Below are positions 23,633-35,200 of a DNA stretch of 64,000 bases, one piece after another. The notes beneath the pieces are model-generated. The model was not told the origin of the DNA. It searched no databases and saw nothing but the letters and a program-made list of their open reading frames with translations. Position 1 is the stretch's first letter; the number at the start of each line of letters is the position of its first letter. Where the stretch lies: NCBI GenBank assembly GCA_008973525.1, contig WACJ01000130.1:682001-746000 (forward strand), in the 5' to 3' direction. A program made the position numbers and the translations under genes. The stretch comes from Stenopsyche tienmushanensis (taxonomy: Eukaryota; Arthropoda; Insecta; Trichoptera; Stenopsychidae).

Positions 23633-26600
23633 CTGAAATTAATCATAAATTATTTAATTGAAATTTTAATTATTTTGCGATAAATTTTCATAAAATCCAT
23701 CTTAAATACCCAATGTAACAATTTCCCATAATAATACTCCATAAGCCCAGACATCAGTTTCATGGCTATAAACGCTATATAATAAAGCTTCAGGTGCCAT
23801 CCAGCGTACTGGTAAAGCATTTCTTTGTGGTTTCGTAGATTTATCATCAGTTGATGTTATATCTTTGGACATTCCAAAATCTGCTATCTTACATAATTTA
23901 TTATGGTCTACTAGTACATTACGTGCAGCTAAATCTCTATGTACAATCTGAAATGAAATTATTGTTAAAAAATAAGTATGTCTGAATGATTGATGATTTG
24001 TTAAAAAAAAGTGTATGTATTTTGATCTTACTCCTTTACTGGCTAAATAGTCCATTCCTCTAGCTACACAATATGCAAACACTGTAAGATCTCTTGAAGT
24101 TAATCCTCCGCGAGGCATTTGGAATCTATCGACGCGGGATCGTCTATCTCTCAAATACGTGAGCAACTTTCCACACATTACGTATTCCATAATGAGTAGA
24201 TACGGTTCTAGAATTGTAAAATACGTTTAAGTTGTGAATTACATTGAAGATTTTGCAACAAATTAGTTAATGGTTGTTGAAGTCAACCTTGCTCTGTGCA
24301 GCATGCCAGCAGCGTAACAACATTTGGATGAGTCCCAACTTTTTGCATAATACAGATTTCGTGAAGCAGTTCCTGCTTTTCTTTTTGAGTGGCTGCTTCT
24401 TTTATTGTTTTGACAGCCACTAATCGAGTTAGGCCGTCGTGACCTGTCAAATCGTCAGCTTCTGCTTTCCAAACCTGAAACAGATCATTTATTTATGAGC
24501 GGAAAATTATACGTCCAAAACGTGCATGACCGCGTATCCGACTTCCGTCTAATGAGGATGTTCAGTTTTTCTGAAACCATTTTAGAAACCTCCGTGCAAA
24601 TTAATCCAATTAAAAAATACTTGACCACGACAGAAATGAGTCACAAATTGACGCCGACGCGATTTCAACAGCGTTCAAATATCGACCGACGCATTCACTT
24701 TCATGTGTAACCTGCATAATTTAACCCTTTCAAATGTAAGATTTATTTCAGGGTCTACAAAAAATCAAGTCCACCCACAACAATATGATTTGTCGGATTT
24801 TTTCGATAACATCCGTCTCAGTTTATTATATATTGATTAAATATAATAATAAATACATTTCAAATCTTCTCTTTATATAAGATAGATCCATGTATAATGC
24901 TAAAAAGTACAAATAATGAACGTATCTATAAGAGATCATCAAAGAAAACCACATCATGAAAGATTTTCATGATCTGATATGGGTCGACATTGTTAATCGT
25001 CTCTACATCCATTTTCAAATTTGTTGATACCTTATTTTTTTTCCAGTATCTGGATATAAATTCAAACCTTTTTAATACGAATTTTGGAACTAATTCATCA
25101 TAAAAATCTTGTAATCTATGCATATTATTTTCAATAGAATCATTGGATCATATTTTGGTTTTTCCAGACAAAGTAAAAGTAACTTACCAATAAAACTGTA
25201 TCCAAAAATGTTTTTTTTTAGATAAAGTACAAAATTTATTTGTATTTAAATTATTTACCTATTCGACTATAATCAAATATACTTCTGTTATATGGATATA
25301 ACTCAATGCTAAATGCTTGTGTGACCATATGGTCACGTTCAGTGATTTTTTTCCATTCAATTTAATTATTAAAATATAAGTAAAAGTAATTTTTTTTGAT
25401 ATAATTGGCGCATTAGCGCGATGAGATAATTCGTTTAATATTGTTTAATTATCAAAGCAAACATTTTTAATAACAAAATATTTTCTTCCAGTAAAAACGA
25501 AGATATCCATAAACAATAAATTTCATTCATCCATAGTTATCGAGTATTAAAGGTATCATTATTTAATTAAATATGCAACTATTTTTATCATTCAATCATA
25601 TATTATACTTTGAAATTGCAATTTAGTGCTGATAAGAACTAATCATTCCTTGATAGGGACTTTATGTATCTATGAATCTATCTAACGTTTATTAATAAAA
25701 ATCGTCTTATTGTAATAATATTCATTATTTATTTAAAAAATCGATTAATACCTGTCCAAAGTTTCCCTGTCCTAGCAGCGTTTGAAGCCTCAGTTTATTC
25801 CTTGGAAATTCCCATTTTTGATCGGGCTTCTTTGGGGGAGGCATCGGTGGTCTAGCAACAGTCGTTATTTGGGTCTCCTTCTTAACTTCACTATCTTGAA
25901 AGTATCCCTCATAATCAGTGTCGATATCTTTAGTCTTCTTCAAAAACACATGCCTCAAAACGAACATCACTATAATAGTCAACGGCAAGAATCCTAAACC
26001 GGCCAATATGTACGTAGTCATATTTGTCTTTTCCATTTCAATTAGGACTTCGTTGTTTCGCCTTTCGAGGACTTCTTTCAGATCTTTATCGTTTAAAACG
26101 TTTTGATTTATCGAAGAATTTAGATCATTTACCTCATTGGACTGTAAGGGTTCGATGTCTTCTATTTTAAGATCGGGTCTGGATGTTGTTACGGTTGCTG
26201 AATTGTTAATGAAGAAATAGCTGTTATTCTTATTCGTATTATTGTAGGTTGCGCCGACTTTCTCGCTATTATTGTTTATTTTATATATATTGGTATCGGT
26301 AACAGTATCGATTGCTCTGTGATCTTGAGTTGTTGTAAATATGATCTGTTTGTCTTTGATCTCAGTTCCGCAACCGTTTGAAGTTGAACAACTTTTCGGT
26401 TGTGTATTTGATGGTGCTCTTGAGGATGCATTGAACAAATCCTCTATTCGTTTTGGTTGTGCAGTACTTGTTGGATTTATTGACGAATTAACATTTGGAT
26501 TTGATGTTCTTTCAGTGGTTGTAGTATGTCTGTATTTTATCGTAATCGGAGACGACCTGGATCTGTTCGAATATAGGATGAACGGAGTCGGTGAAGGTTG

Positions 26601-28606
26601 ACTGACGCCGTCGAATCCCGCTTTGCTGGGAGGCGTAAATCTTATCCTCGGTCTAATGGTAGATAATCTTTGTCGGATTTCAGGTTTCTTCTTAAATTTA
26701 TTTGCGGCTGTCTCGTTTTTCTTTCTGTCGTCGTTGTTTACTTCGTTCGTAATATTAATCGTTTTTTCCGTAGTATTAACTGGACTATCTGCAGTTAATA
26801 GGTCTATGGTTTTAACTGTAGTAGTGCTGTTGGATACTGCGATTGAATCGTTTAGTTTTGTCAAAGTATCGTCTAATGCTTGTAAAGTTTCATTCTTTGC
26901 ATCGGTCTTGTTGAGGGCTTTTATTGACGATGTAACAGAAACCGACGTAACAACCGCTGTATATATAACAGTCGACGGTAGAGATGTCGTCGTTATTGTC
27001 AATGCTTCTTTTTCTGTCGCGTTTGTATTCAATTGTATTAATTTTGCCGGTTTTCTTCTGAAATTGTAATAGGTTCTATTGGCGACCCTTGTGAAATTTG
27101 TCGGGAAAGTTTTATTGAGAGCTTCGTCTTTTATTTTTGTTTTCGTGTCATTCAGTTCTTCGTTTAGAGTTTGATTTTCTACCACTGTTTGCGCTGTGGT
27201 TGTACTGGGTGTTGTCGCATTTAAAGTTTGCTGTTTTCTATAAGCACTGACCAAATTGGCATGTCTTGATGGTGCTTGCATTTTGACTGTATTTCTGATC
27301 TTATTCTTTTCGATAACATTTTTGACGACCGAAACATCCATGTTTTCGTTTATTTCATCTTCGTTTTCTTCGCTGACAATTTTTTCAGTCACCGGTCGAT
27401 AAGAGCCTCGTTTTTTCTCATGTTGTCTTGTATAATGAGTTGGCTTCGTTGGTGTTAATTGAAGCTGAGTAATGTTTTCTTTCGGAATGTTAATAGTAAT
27501 TTTTTGTCCGAAGAACAAAAACGGTGCCATATCCTCCACAGGCAATTCAGATTCCAACGGTCTAAAATGGTTGTACAATTCATCCGTAAGGAATAAAGTG
27601 TTATTTTCATTTTCTTTGCTAGGTGCTTCTACCTTTACCGGTTTAATAGTCGTTTGAGATGTGTCCAATTTAATTGATTTCGTACTATTGTTTGAGTTTT
27701 CCGTTTTTGTGACATTCAAAGTATTGTTCAAAACCTTGACATTGAGTTGAATTTTTTCATCAAGTTTAATGTCCACTTTTGGTTTTTGCGCTTCCTCAAT
27801 CAGCGACGGCTTCGTCGTTAGACTTATATTTAAAGCTTCTATATCATTGATTGGGGTTGACACTGAATCATTTGGTGTTATAACAGTAGTTGCATTCGTG
27901 GTATAGTTATAAAGATAAATTCCATGATTAGATTCATCGACTTGAAATTCTTCATCTGGATCGAGTATGACATCAGCATCATCTTTATCGTCTAATTTAT
28001 CAATATCTCTTCTGCTTTCGGGAATTCCTAAAGTATCATGGCTTATTGCGGATACATCGATGAAAGGTCTTCTTGTACCTGGCGCAAATCTGATGACTTC
28101 AGATGCTGGTTTGCGTCTATTGTTTAAAAATCCCGCTCTTATGACTTTGGCATCTTGAAGAGCCTTTGCTGTGAACATCGACTTTATTTCGGCCGATCTC
28201 GACTCAGGAATTTGGGTTGTATATTTCGGTACCGGTGAATCGATTCTGAATGGACCTTTATTGCTATGTCCTCTTTCGGCTCGACTTTCTCCATTGGATG
28301 TCCTATTTTCTGGCAACGATATCCGCCTTATCACAGTGTTATTCGAATCTCGAATCTCTAAATGTGCATTGGTAATGTTATGTCTGAAATAAATAAAGAA
28401 AACGTTAAATTCAATTTGAAGCAATTATGCGATAATAAATGTCTTTAAAAAAAAGTACTTTTCGGGCTTGCTAGCGAAAGTTGCAATGGTAGCCAGATGA
28501 GCACCGAGCCTCTCTGTGAGCAATTGACGTCTTCTTGCAGCCAATAGTGTGAGTAGTTGAGTATCTCTTCTTGGAGTACTGCTGACTGATAGTCGTCGCT
28601 GTGCAC
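22884..28606 (-). CDS. Cad96Ca: Receptor tyrosine kinase, Cad96Ca/Stitcher type (5' incomplete)
   Basis: Six exons join in frame: 28606-28459, 28383-25752, 24474-24288, 24207-24032, 23947-23710 and 23632-22884, about 1375 residues. The order is a long Asn/Thr-rich, heavily glycosylatable ectodomain; one membrane helix (about 26020-25945, ILAGLGFLPLTIIVMFVLRH); a juxtamembrane segment with YEGYF and RPPMPPPKKP; then the kinase. Kinase motifs are GQGNFGQV, VAVK, HRDLAARN, DFG, RWMAPEALL and DVWAYGVLLWEI. VWKAEADDLTG after the glycine loop and the EYVMCGKLLTYLRDRR hinge match what I recall of insect Cad96Ca. The tail has YVDL, YQDS and YSDP sites. In flies this receptor (stitcher) acts in epidermal wound repair; in a moth it has been reported to respond to juvenile hormone. 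The signal peptide and cadherin repeat were not found and probably lie in exons further right. Confidence 0.85.
23710..23947 (-). CDS. Cad96Ca: Cad96Ca kinase exon (catalytic and activation loops)
   Basis: Acceptor TCATTTCAG|ATTGTA at 23947; donor ACATTGG|GTATTT at 23710, phase 1. It contains IVHRDLAARN, KIADFGMSKDI, NALPVRWMAPEALLYS and DVWAYGVLLWEIVTLG. All catalytic residues (HRD Asp, the following Asn, DFG Asp) are present, so an active kinase is expected. Confidence 0.92.
24032..24207 (-). CDS. Cad96Ca: Cad96Ca kinase exon (hinge)
   Basis: Acceptor CAATTCTAG|AACCG at 24207; donor AAAGGA|GTAAGAT at 24032, phase 0. It reads EPYLLIMEYVMCGKLL, then RDRRSRVDRF, then LTSRDLTVFAYCVARG and MDYLASKG. 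The join to the next exon restores KG|IVHRDLAARN. Confidence 0.9.
24288..24474 (-). CDS. Cad96Ca: Cad96Ca kinase exon (N-lobe)
   Basis: Acceptor CTGTTTCAG|GTTTGG at 24474; donor GAGCAAG|GTTGAC at 24288, phase 1. It reads VWKAEADDLTGHDG, LVAVKTIKEAATQKEK and IMQKVGTHPNVVTLLACC, giving the beta-3 Lys and the helix-C Glu region. The hypothetical continuation into the intron reads a stop directly. Confidence 0.9.
24475..25751 (-). other. Cad96Ca intron splitting the glycine loop (1277 bp)
   Basis: Bounded by GTATTA at 25751 and GTTTCAG at 24475, it separates GNFGQ from VWKA. It contains a minus-strand ORF at 24926-25123 of unknown origin and a 16-bp perfect palindrome at 25321-25336. A TTAACCCTTTC string at 24721 looks like a piggyBac end but has no partner. 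Confidence 0.7.
25321..25336. repeat. Perfect 16-bp palindrome
   Basis: GTGACCATATGGTCAC reads the same on both strands. It lies in the intron between the two N-lobe exons of the kinase. It could be a dimer binding site or chance. Confidence 0.6.
25752..28383 (-). CDS. Cad96Ca: Cad96Ca main exon: ectodomain, membrane helix, start of kinase
   Basis: Acceptor TTATTTCAG|ACATAAC at 28383; donor TTTGGACAG|GTATTAA at 25752, phase 0 after the glycine-loop residues GNFGQ. It encodes 877 codons. About 780 residues are extracellular, very rich in Asn, Thr, Lys and Ser, with dozens of Asn-x-Ser/Thr sequons and no recognisable folded domain. The helix, a short basic stop-transfer (KKTKD), tyrosines in DTDYEGYF and the proline-rich stretch follow. 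Confidence 0.85.
28459..28606 (-). CDS. Cad96Ca: Cad96Ca exon upstream of the large ectodomain exon
   Basis: Acceptor TATTACAG|GTGCAC at 28606; donor CGAAAA|GTACTT at 28459. Only one of its two open frames (ARRRQLLTERLGAHLATI, ending ASKPEK) joins the next exon in phase 2 across a 75-nt intron. The competing frame (VHSDDYQSAVLQEEIL) would hit a stop soon after the junction. The Arg-rich content is unusual for an ectodomain, so the exon is less certain than the others. It enters at phase 1, so at least one more upstream exon is needed. Confidence 0.55.
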
Positions 28607-29609
28607 CTGTAATACAAGAGAAAACATACCTTAGAAATTTATTGAAAAAAATGAAGAAATTAAATTTTTCACGGTATGATTTCAAGAACGCGCGTGCATC
28701 CAACAATGATTCGAGGAAGTCTTAATTCACAGAATTAAAATTCTATCCAATTCCCACATGAACATCACGATTCGAGATCTTCTATGACGTAACAGTAACA
28801 CTACAGAATTTATCGAAGAGATTAATGAGCAATTTGACTAGACAGCTTGCCACACTTCCTGGCAAATTTTCTTCCGCTCCGCATTATGATAGATGGATCA
28901 CCCAAAACACTTTTTCACACTTCTTAATTGGACATCATTCACCGTTGTGCTTCTCAATGCGCTATGTCTTCACACAGGAAGCAATGATTTCGTAAAAGCA
29001 GCTAAATTTCGCAACTGACCGACGGCGTCGGTCAAACTCGCGTTAACAGGATATAATTCGATCCGTGAAAATATTGCAATCGGTAGACTAATATCTATGC
29101 GATTCGGGCGATAACATTGCTGTAATTCACCACATGAATCATAGCAAATTCTTGATACAATCATAAAATTCAAACAAAACAAAATTTTCCTTCAAAGTGC
29201 CCCCAATATGGAACACGTTATAATTATCGCCCCAATTTTTTCCTTCGCAGTCATAAGAGCTGCATTCACGCAGTCTAACGAGGACTTTGCATTTATGAAA
29301 CAATAACATCTTCACCTCCAATTACTGACTTATTGTTCGAGCTACCAAAAGCATGTAATTCATGGCCGTCGAAAAGGCGCTTTTGGATTATTAGGTCAAT
29401 TAATCAAAGCAGTTAAATTTGGCAACGGACCTGCTTAATAACTAAATTCAATTTTCATGTAATTAGATATGGATGTTGTTTTTAATCGCCGCCATTAATA
29501 AAAGTTTTTATAGTGAAATAAATGAGATATTTAGATTAATACAGTTCTTTTGTGCTCATTACAAATGACCTAAATTGGTTATGATATTAAACATATTTAA
29601 TAACACTGA
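28607..29609. other. Region just upstream of the first identified Cad96Ca exon
   Basis: No signal-peptide exon is recognisable. A minus-strand open frame at 28970-29182 (FSRIELYPVNASLTDAVGQL) looks partly coding-like, but its possible donors do not give the phase 1 needed to join the exon at 28606. A 19-nt quasi-palindrome sits at 29016-29034. Confidence 0.4.
29016..29034. repeat. CpG-rich quasi-palindrome
   Basis: TGACCGACG-G-CGTCGGTCA is a perfect 9-bp inverted repeat around one base, in DNA that is otherwise poor in CG. It lies about 400 bp upstream of the first known Cad96Ca exon. Confidence 0.6.
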
Positions 29610-30190
29610 TTTAAATCGCGCGACTAAAGGCGCTCGAGCCGCGACTCGCAATTCGGACGTCAAATCAGCGCATCCTGCCAATAAGGGACACATTGCACCA
29701 TGGGAAACGATTTATGCATTTAAAAAAAATGATTATAAAAGATTTTGAATATAAAAGATATTATTTATGCGATCAAAAAAATCAGATTACTACCGAGTTT
29801 AATTGCATACATTTTCGAGTTAATGGAGATAATGTTTGTTTGTGCAACACAGTTTCGCAAGCGCTTTTAATTACCCAGTTGCGTTCACGCGCGCCTCTAT
29901 TGTTTTTCGTCTGCTCGCTTTCGTTTTTCTGCCTCGACTCGACAACTGCGAGAAAATCATAGAAAATGCGCTCGCAAACAAATGCGAGAAAATATATTTT
30001 TCACATCGTCATGTGGAGCATTTTTTTAAATATAACTTAACTGGTCATTAACGACTGTTTTCTCTACGGCTGCGCTTAAACGACCGCATGAAGCGCGATT
30101 TCAACGCGCATGGACAGTAATTTTCAGTGTTTGGACCACATCTGTTTAAAATCTGACAGCTGACGCGACGCTTCGGCGGGCTATTTAAAA
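29610..30190 (-). promoter_or_regulatory. CpG-rich non-coding stretch, possible Cad96Ca promoter region
   Basis: CG dinucleotides cluster at 29615-29670, 29880-29960 and 30060-30180, unlike the flanks. On the minus strand a TTTTAAATAG string at about 30180-30190 is followed by purine-rich, UTR-like sequence (AAAACGAAAGCGAGCAG near 29910-29940). There is no good open frame. The position upstream of Cad96Ca suggests a promoter or 5' UTR exon, but this is inference from composition. Confidence 0.3.
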
Positions 30191-30295
30191 CGAATCATCC
30201 CATTCATTGAATATTCCAATTGATTGCAATTTCAATACAGCGGCTTTTGTTACATTTAAATTCTCAAGTCAAAAAAATGTAATAAATCATATATA

Positions 30296-31697
30296 CAGTA
30301 GAACTTCGATTATCCGGATTTTCGATTATCCAAAATAAAACATATATATAATTATCCATTCTTGTGAGAAAAAGCAATATTTTTTAATACAAAATTAAAT
30401 GGAGATTCCGCCTTCAAAGCAAGTTTGGGCTGGCTTGGAAAATTTAAAGGACAACATGGTATCAGGGAACTTAAAATTCAGCAAACACATTGAAGTTTTT
30501 TGTGGAAAAGAAAGGATAAAGTACGAGTAAAGAGCAAATTATCCAACAAATATTTGGCATCAAGACGTAAAAATACTGCACCTAGGTACAAAACTAGTAA
30601 AGAACGTGTCACTATAATGATGTGTGCAAATGTAGCAGGCAGACACAGACTGCCACTGCTTGTCATTGGAAAATCAAAGAGCCCCAGATGTTTTAAAAAT
30701 ATCAAGTCTTCCGGTTGAATATGATCATCAGAAAGAAGTCTGGATAAATGGTGAAGTTTTTAAACGATGGTATGAAAAACAGTTAATACCAGAAGTGAAG
30801 AAATATCAAAACTCCATAGATAAAAGAGAAAAAACATTATTATTACTAGACAATGCACCGTCCCACCCATCTTTAGTTTTTTAAACCAGATCGATGAAAT
30901 GTTTACGTTAAAATTTCTTCCATCAAATATCACGTCGATAATGCACTGATAGATTGGGGTGTAATATGCTTCGACAATTATTGCTAGCAGACGAAGATAA
31001 TGAAGAAAGAGTTCATTATTTTCATCAGCTTCCACAAGAAAATATATTTAAAAGTTTGATGCTACATCCTAGCAGATATTTGGAATTCTTTAGAAGTGTC
31101 AACTTTGATAAAATCATGAAACAAAATTTTAAAAAGACCATTAGTTACTTCCAGTAACGCGGTAGAATCTAATATAGGAGACATAGCATATGCAATAGCA
31201 CCAATTTAATGATGTAACAAGACGTAAACGAGTGGTTAAATTGCGATGCAAATGATCCTGGATTTCAAATTTTGAATGATGAGGAAATAATTAAAGAAAT
31301 ATCTGCCTCAGAAGAACAAGGTCGAGGAGACGAAGAAGAGATTTACGAGGAGAGAGATATTGGTCCTACACATTCTGAAGCTTTTCAGTGTTTAGATGTC
31401 AGCATGAAATGGCTTGAGAACCAAGAAGATTGTGATTCAGGACAACTTATATATTAAGAGTATTCGCGATTTGGCAACTTTTATAAGAAGAGTCAGCTCA
31501 AAGCCAAAATCGATAACTGAATTTTTTAATAAAAAATAATTGATTATATATATTTGTGTAGGTAAATCTAGACAAGTAAAAATTATCTATACTTTCCCTG
31601 TCTTTCCTTGTGAATTATGATTATTTTCGATTATCCGGATTTTCGTTATCCGGACTACTTTCAACCCCAATTAGTCCGGATAATTGAGGTTCTACTG
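30296..31697 (+). mobile_element. Pogo/Tigger-like transposon, decayed
   Basis: The inverted terminal repeats are CAGTAGAACTTCGATTATCC on the left and CAGTAGAACCTCAATTATCC on the right (reverse-complemented), with two mismatches in about 23 bp, flanked by TA (30294-30295 and 31698-31699). Subterminal ATTATCCGG repeats occur inside both ends. The element is 1402 bp. It encodes broken CENP-B-like transposase pieces: WLGKFKGQHGIRELKIQ (end of the DNA-binding domain), RVTIMMCANVAGRH, LLLLDNAPSHPS and DPGFQILNDEEI. The start of the DNA-binding domain is deleted. Confidence 0.9.
30402..31457 (+). pseudogene. Pogo/Tigger-like transposase, broken
   Basis: The frame begins inside the CENP-B-type helix-turn-helix (AFKASLGWLGKFKGQHG), jumps to KYLASRRKNTAPRYK, and goes on through IMMCANVAGRHRLPLLVIGK, SPRCFKN, VWINGEVFKRWYEK and LLLLDNAPSHPS (second catalytic Asp region). 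Stops and shifts follow near 30717, 30882 and 31155. A deletion removed the segment with the first catalytic Asp. The C-terminal acidic part (31272-31457) is still open. Confidence 0.8.
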
Positions 31698-31729
31698 TAA
31701 TAAAAATCCATTTTATTTTTTAAGTGAAA

Positions 31730-32000
31730 CTTGTGTAGGCATGATAGAACAAATTAACTTGAACGTCATGAAAATTGAAACTCCAAGCGACAGTTTGACG
31801 AAAAGAGATGAAGAATAGTTTATAGAGCATTAATATCTGGGCCGCGAAAGATTTAAAAGCGATATACAATCGACGATTACTTTAATGATTCTGCAACATG
31901 ACAATACACGACCCCATAAGGCGAAGAAGACGACTGAAAAAATCAAGAAATTAAAATGGGAAGAACTTCGACACCCTCCATATTCATCAGTAAAATAATC
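31730..32000 (+). pseudogene. Mariner-like transposase remnant (C-terminal half)
   Basis: Around 31900-31995 the plus strand reads LQHDNTRPHKAKKTTEKI, then LKWEELRHPPYS, the classic mariner block around the second catalytic Asp. Upstream ISGPRK and stops are hard to align. No terminal repeats were found. It lies next to the pogo-like element but differs in family. The sequence to 32230 may be a further decayed tail. Confidence 0.7.
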
Positions 32001-32239
32001 AGCAAAGATGTGCCTAATTGACTACTACGAAAGTACTTATTATACATTATACAAACAAAGCTTCAACTTTTATCTAACAATTTCCGTTAACAAATGGAAA
32101 AAAATCAATGCATTAAATCAACTTTTCCCGGGAACTAAAAAGTTTCACTTCTACCACGCGAAAGTCTTACACATTTTTTTTGTAATTAAAGCAATATATC
32201 CTACAGTCTATTTTAATGTTATGTACTAAAATTACTATT

Positions 32240-35200
32240 AACAATAATTAATAAAATAATCGTTGCACAATTATCAGAAATTTTTGAATCTATATCATAT
32301 ATGATATTAACGGTAGTCAAATTACATGTTGATATATTTTTAAATCCTTACATTAGATTTATCGTCCATAAATTCAATTAAATCCAAAAACAATACTCAA
32401 ATAACATAATTGACCCATATGTTATTATTAGTGGTCTTTCGTATGGAGTATTTATATTTTCCATGCTTAATTAAATTCATTATACACGCATTGAATGAAA
32501 ATATTATCCATTATTTCCTAATGACTAGCCAGAGCAAAGAGCAATAAATATTATTATAGGCAATACGATCCGCTTTCAAGCCTCACGCACAATTCGTGAA
32601 ATCTCTAAAGAATAAACGACTATCGATGGTTTTATAGAAATTTCAGTACTAGAGAAAATAAAGATTTTATGATCCGTACGGAGCAATTTGCACGATCGGC
32701 TTTAATACCTCGTTAAACTGCAAACTTTTATATTTATTAAATAGAAAATATAATCTTATCTAATGCATAATGATAGTATTTGTGGCATTGTATTTTTTTG
32801 TTAAATCATTGAGCAAAACATAAATTTGTTAGAAATTTGTTGTATAAAATCGTGTTGTAATTTTAATTGGGTGTATTAATCCAGATTGAAATACATTTGT
32901 ACGTTTTTGGGCACGGCTCAGCCCTGTTTCTCGTAATTCGCATACCAAACCAAGCAATTACCAAATGTAGGACACGAGTGCGACGAATACCTGTCCAAAT
33001 GCTCACAAAGGCTTTGAATCTTGCTAAAATAGTTTCGACGACTGGGTCGAATTATATACTGATATTATTGAAATAATGTATTTTTCACAATAAATACGCT
33101 GTATTGAAATTTTTGTTGTTGCATTTATTATATGTAATATATAATTTTGTATTGCAGTGCATTCTAATTGGTTGAATTATGCTAAGACCTTTGATATTGC
33201 TATTTCTCATTATACAAGGTGAACAATTCAATCGTGATAAGTCACAATCTGAGCGAAAAAAATCATAAAGAAGGTGCGACGTATGCGTTTGGAATGTAAA
33301 ATGAATGAGATGATTGTATAAATTTGTTATATTGTACACTAAATGTCTTTTAATAAGAATGATTTAAAGCTGCATGAATTCTTAAAAAGCGATTATGAAC
33401 ATTTTTAAAAAATATATGTAATGTATCATCTTTCATTTTATTTTTAGATGTTCTATTTTTTAGAGTAAATAAGCTTTTACTGCAGTCTCATGATTATATT
33501 TGGGTATTATTAATGTTATATGTAAGGCAAGTGTAATCAAGCCTCATATAATCAAGATAAATATCACCATCTGAACAGTTGAACAAGTGTATATCTGACA
33601 GCAGTATCATATTCACTTCTGGTTATAATAGTTAGACAGATAGAAAGAATGGCCGTGAAAAAGCTCATAATCTTAAGCATGTCTACCCACGATTCAACAT
33701 AACATTCGTGACTTCTAAATAGAAGTTGCAGGTACCAAAGTCACGTATAGGGGGACAAATCTTAACGATGACGCAATTTCCATACTTACCATTTTTTAGT
33801 TTAAATCATTTATCTTAACCATGAATTATAGCCAAGTACAAATATGTTCCGAGCATGTTATACATGATGTAACGTTTCTTTAATAATAGTGATTGATGAA
33901 CTCAAATCTTGATTATTAATGACCTCCGAACTCGGAGTATAATTAATTTTAGCACAACCAAGAATGGCGAGTTGCATCGCGGAAAACGAAAAATCAAATA
34001 CACTTATCTGACTGTAATCATCGCAGAATCTCGTCTATTGTTTTCGAATGTAACGTTTTGAGCGAGGAACAAAAAATCAAGAGAACCGGACTCATACATT
34101 ACATCACGGATGTAATCATATGTTTTTTACGCTAATTTTATACAATTTACAACGTGATAAAATTTCTTAAAACGATCCCAAAAAAACGAGACATCTTCAA
34201 GCATCCAAAATCTTTCATCATCAACGATGGGCGTCCAATTAAACACGTCAAATTGACATTCAGGCAATATTGTTGTGATGTAGCGCATAAAATATTTATG
34301 ACCGATGAGACCGATTTATGGATATGACCATAAATATTTTCGTGCTGGGTTCTGAGTTTCCCAATATGATCATTAGGCCATTGAAAAAAAGCATAATGAG
34401 ATAATGGGCAATCTTCCGGTATCGTGGAATAACAAAGATCAACACAAACATGAGTCCAAATCAGTCACGGATAATCGACAACAATGGCCGTAAAATTGAG
34501 GTGGGAAAATATCAAATCGGTCCTGAAAAAAATGCATACGATTGGCGGTCAAAAGTCCATTACCGCAAAAATATTGTCAGTGCGTTTTTGCTTTAAAATA
34601 TCACCACATTCCATTCCATTTTTGATGTCGAATGCCCAATGATATATTCTATTGATTTTTGATATTCCAATTTAAAAACTCACATTGTCACTTTCCATAA
34701 ATGATTCAACAATAGGTTAAATCGTATTAAAAAGGTTCTTGAAAAATCAAATCATCATGGCTTTATTAAGAATATTATGACAGTCGTCTTGCAATAATTT
34801 GTCATTCAGTTTGCATTCACATAAATATATATTACAATATGACGATGACTATCTTAAAATCAATGCTTCCAAGATTATTCCATGTAAAATTATCAGTTGA
34901 CTTATATGAAATTCCAATCCATAGACTTTAGATGTTTAGATGATTTAGATGATCGAAATTTAACCAAATGACCATATGGACCAAACAGTGTTAAAATAAT
35001 CAATTTGATTTCACTAAGAATTCAAGAGTGAGAAAATAATGTAAAATTAAAATGCCGAAATGCATATATTAAACATCAAACAAAATAATATGACAATTGT
35101 GTAATCATTTCAGCTATGAATAATCATTCTATAAAGAATAGCTTATTATTATAAAAAGTAATATTGAAGGGTTGATAATTTAGCAATGAAGTACATCGTT

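Noticed and set aside
24926..25123. Intronic ORF of 65 codons as a piggyBac transposase remnant, given TTAACCCTTTC at 24721
   Set aside because: Only a weak likeness (DPYQIMKIFHD) and no second terminal repeat were found.
26341..27069. Hydrophobic plus-strand ORFs of 86 and 148 codons that look like membrane proteins
   Set aside because: They are antisense shadows of the Asn/Thr-rich Cad96Ca exon; AAC/ACN codons read in reverse give Val, Phe and Leu runs.
28445..28627. Alternative frame VHSDDYQSAVLQEEIL in the upstream Cad96Ca exon
   Set aside because: Its phase does not fit the acceptor at 28383 and the joined frame meets a stop within about nine codons.
28970..29182. Upstream Cad96Ca exon encoding FSRIELYPVNASLTDAVGQL
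   Set aside because: Available donors give phase 0 or 2, but the exon at 28606 needs phase 1, and no signal peptide is present.
34190..34620. Possible Tc1/mariner transposase remnant (MTDETDLW)
   Set aside because: The catalytic spacing and neighbouring residues do not match, and no ends were found.
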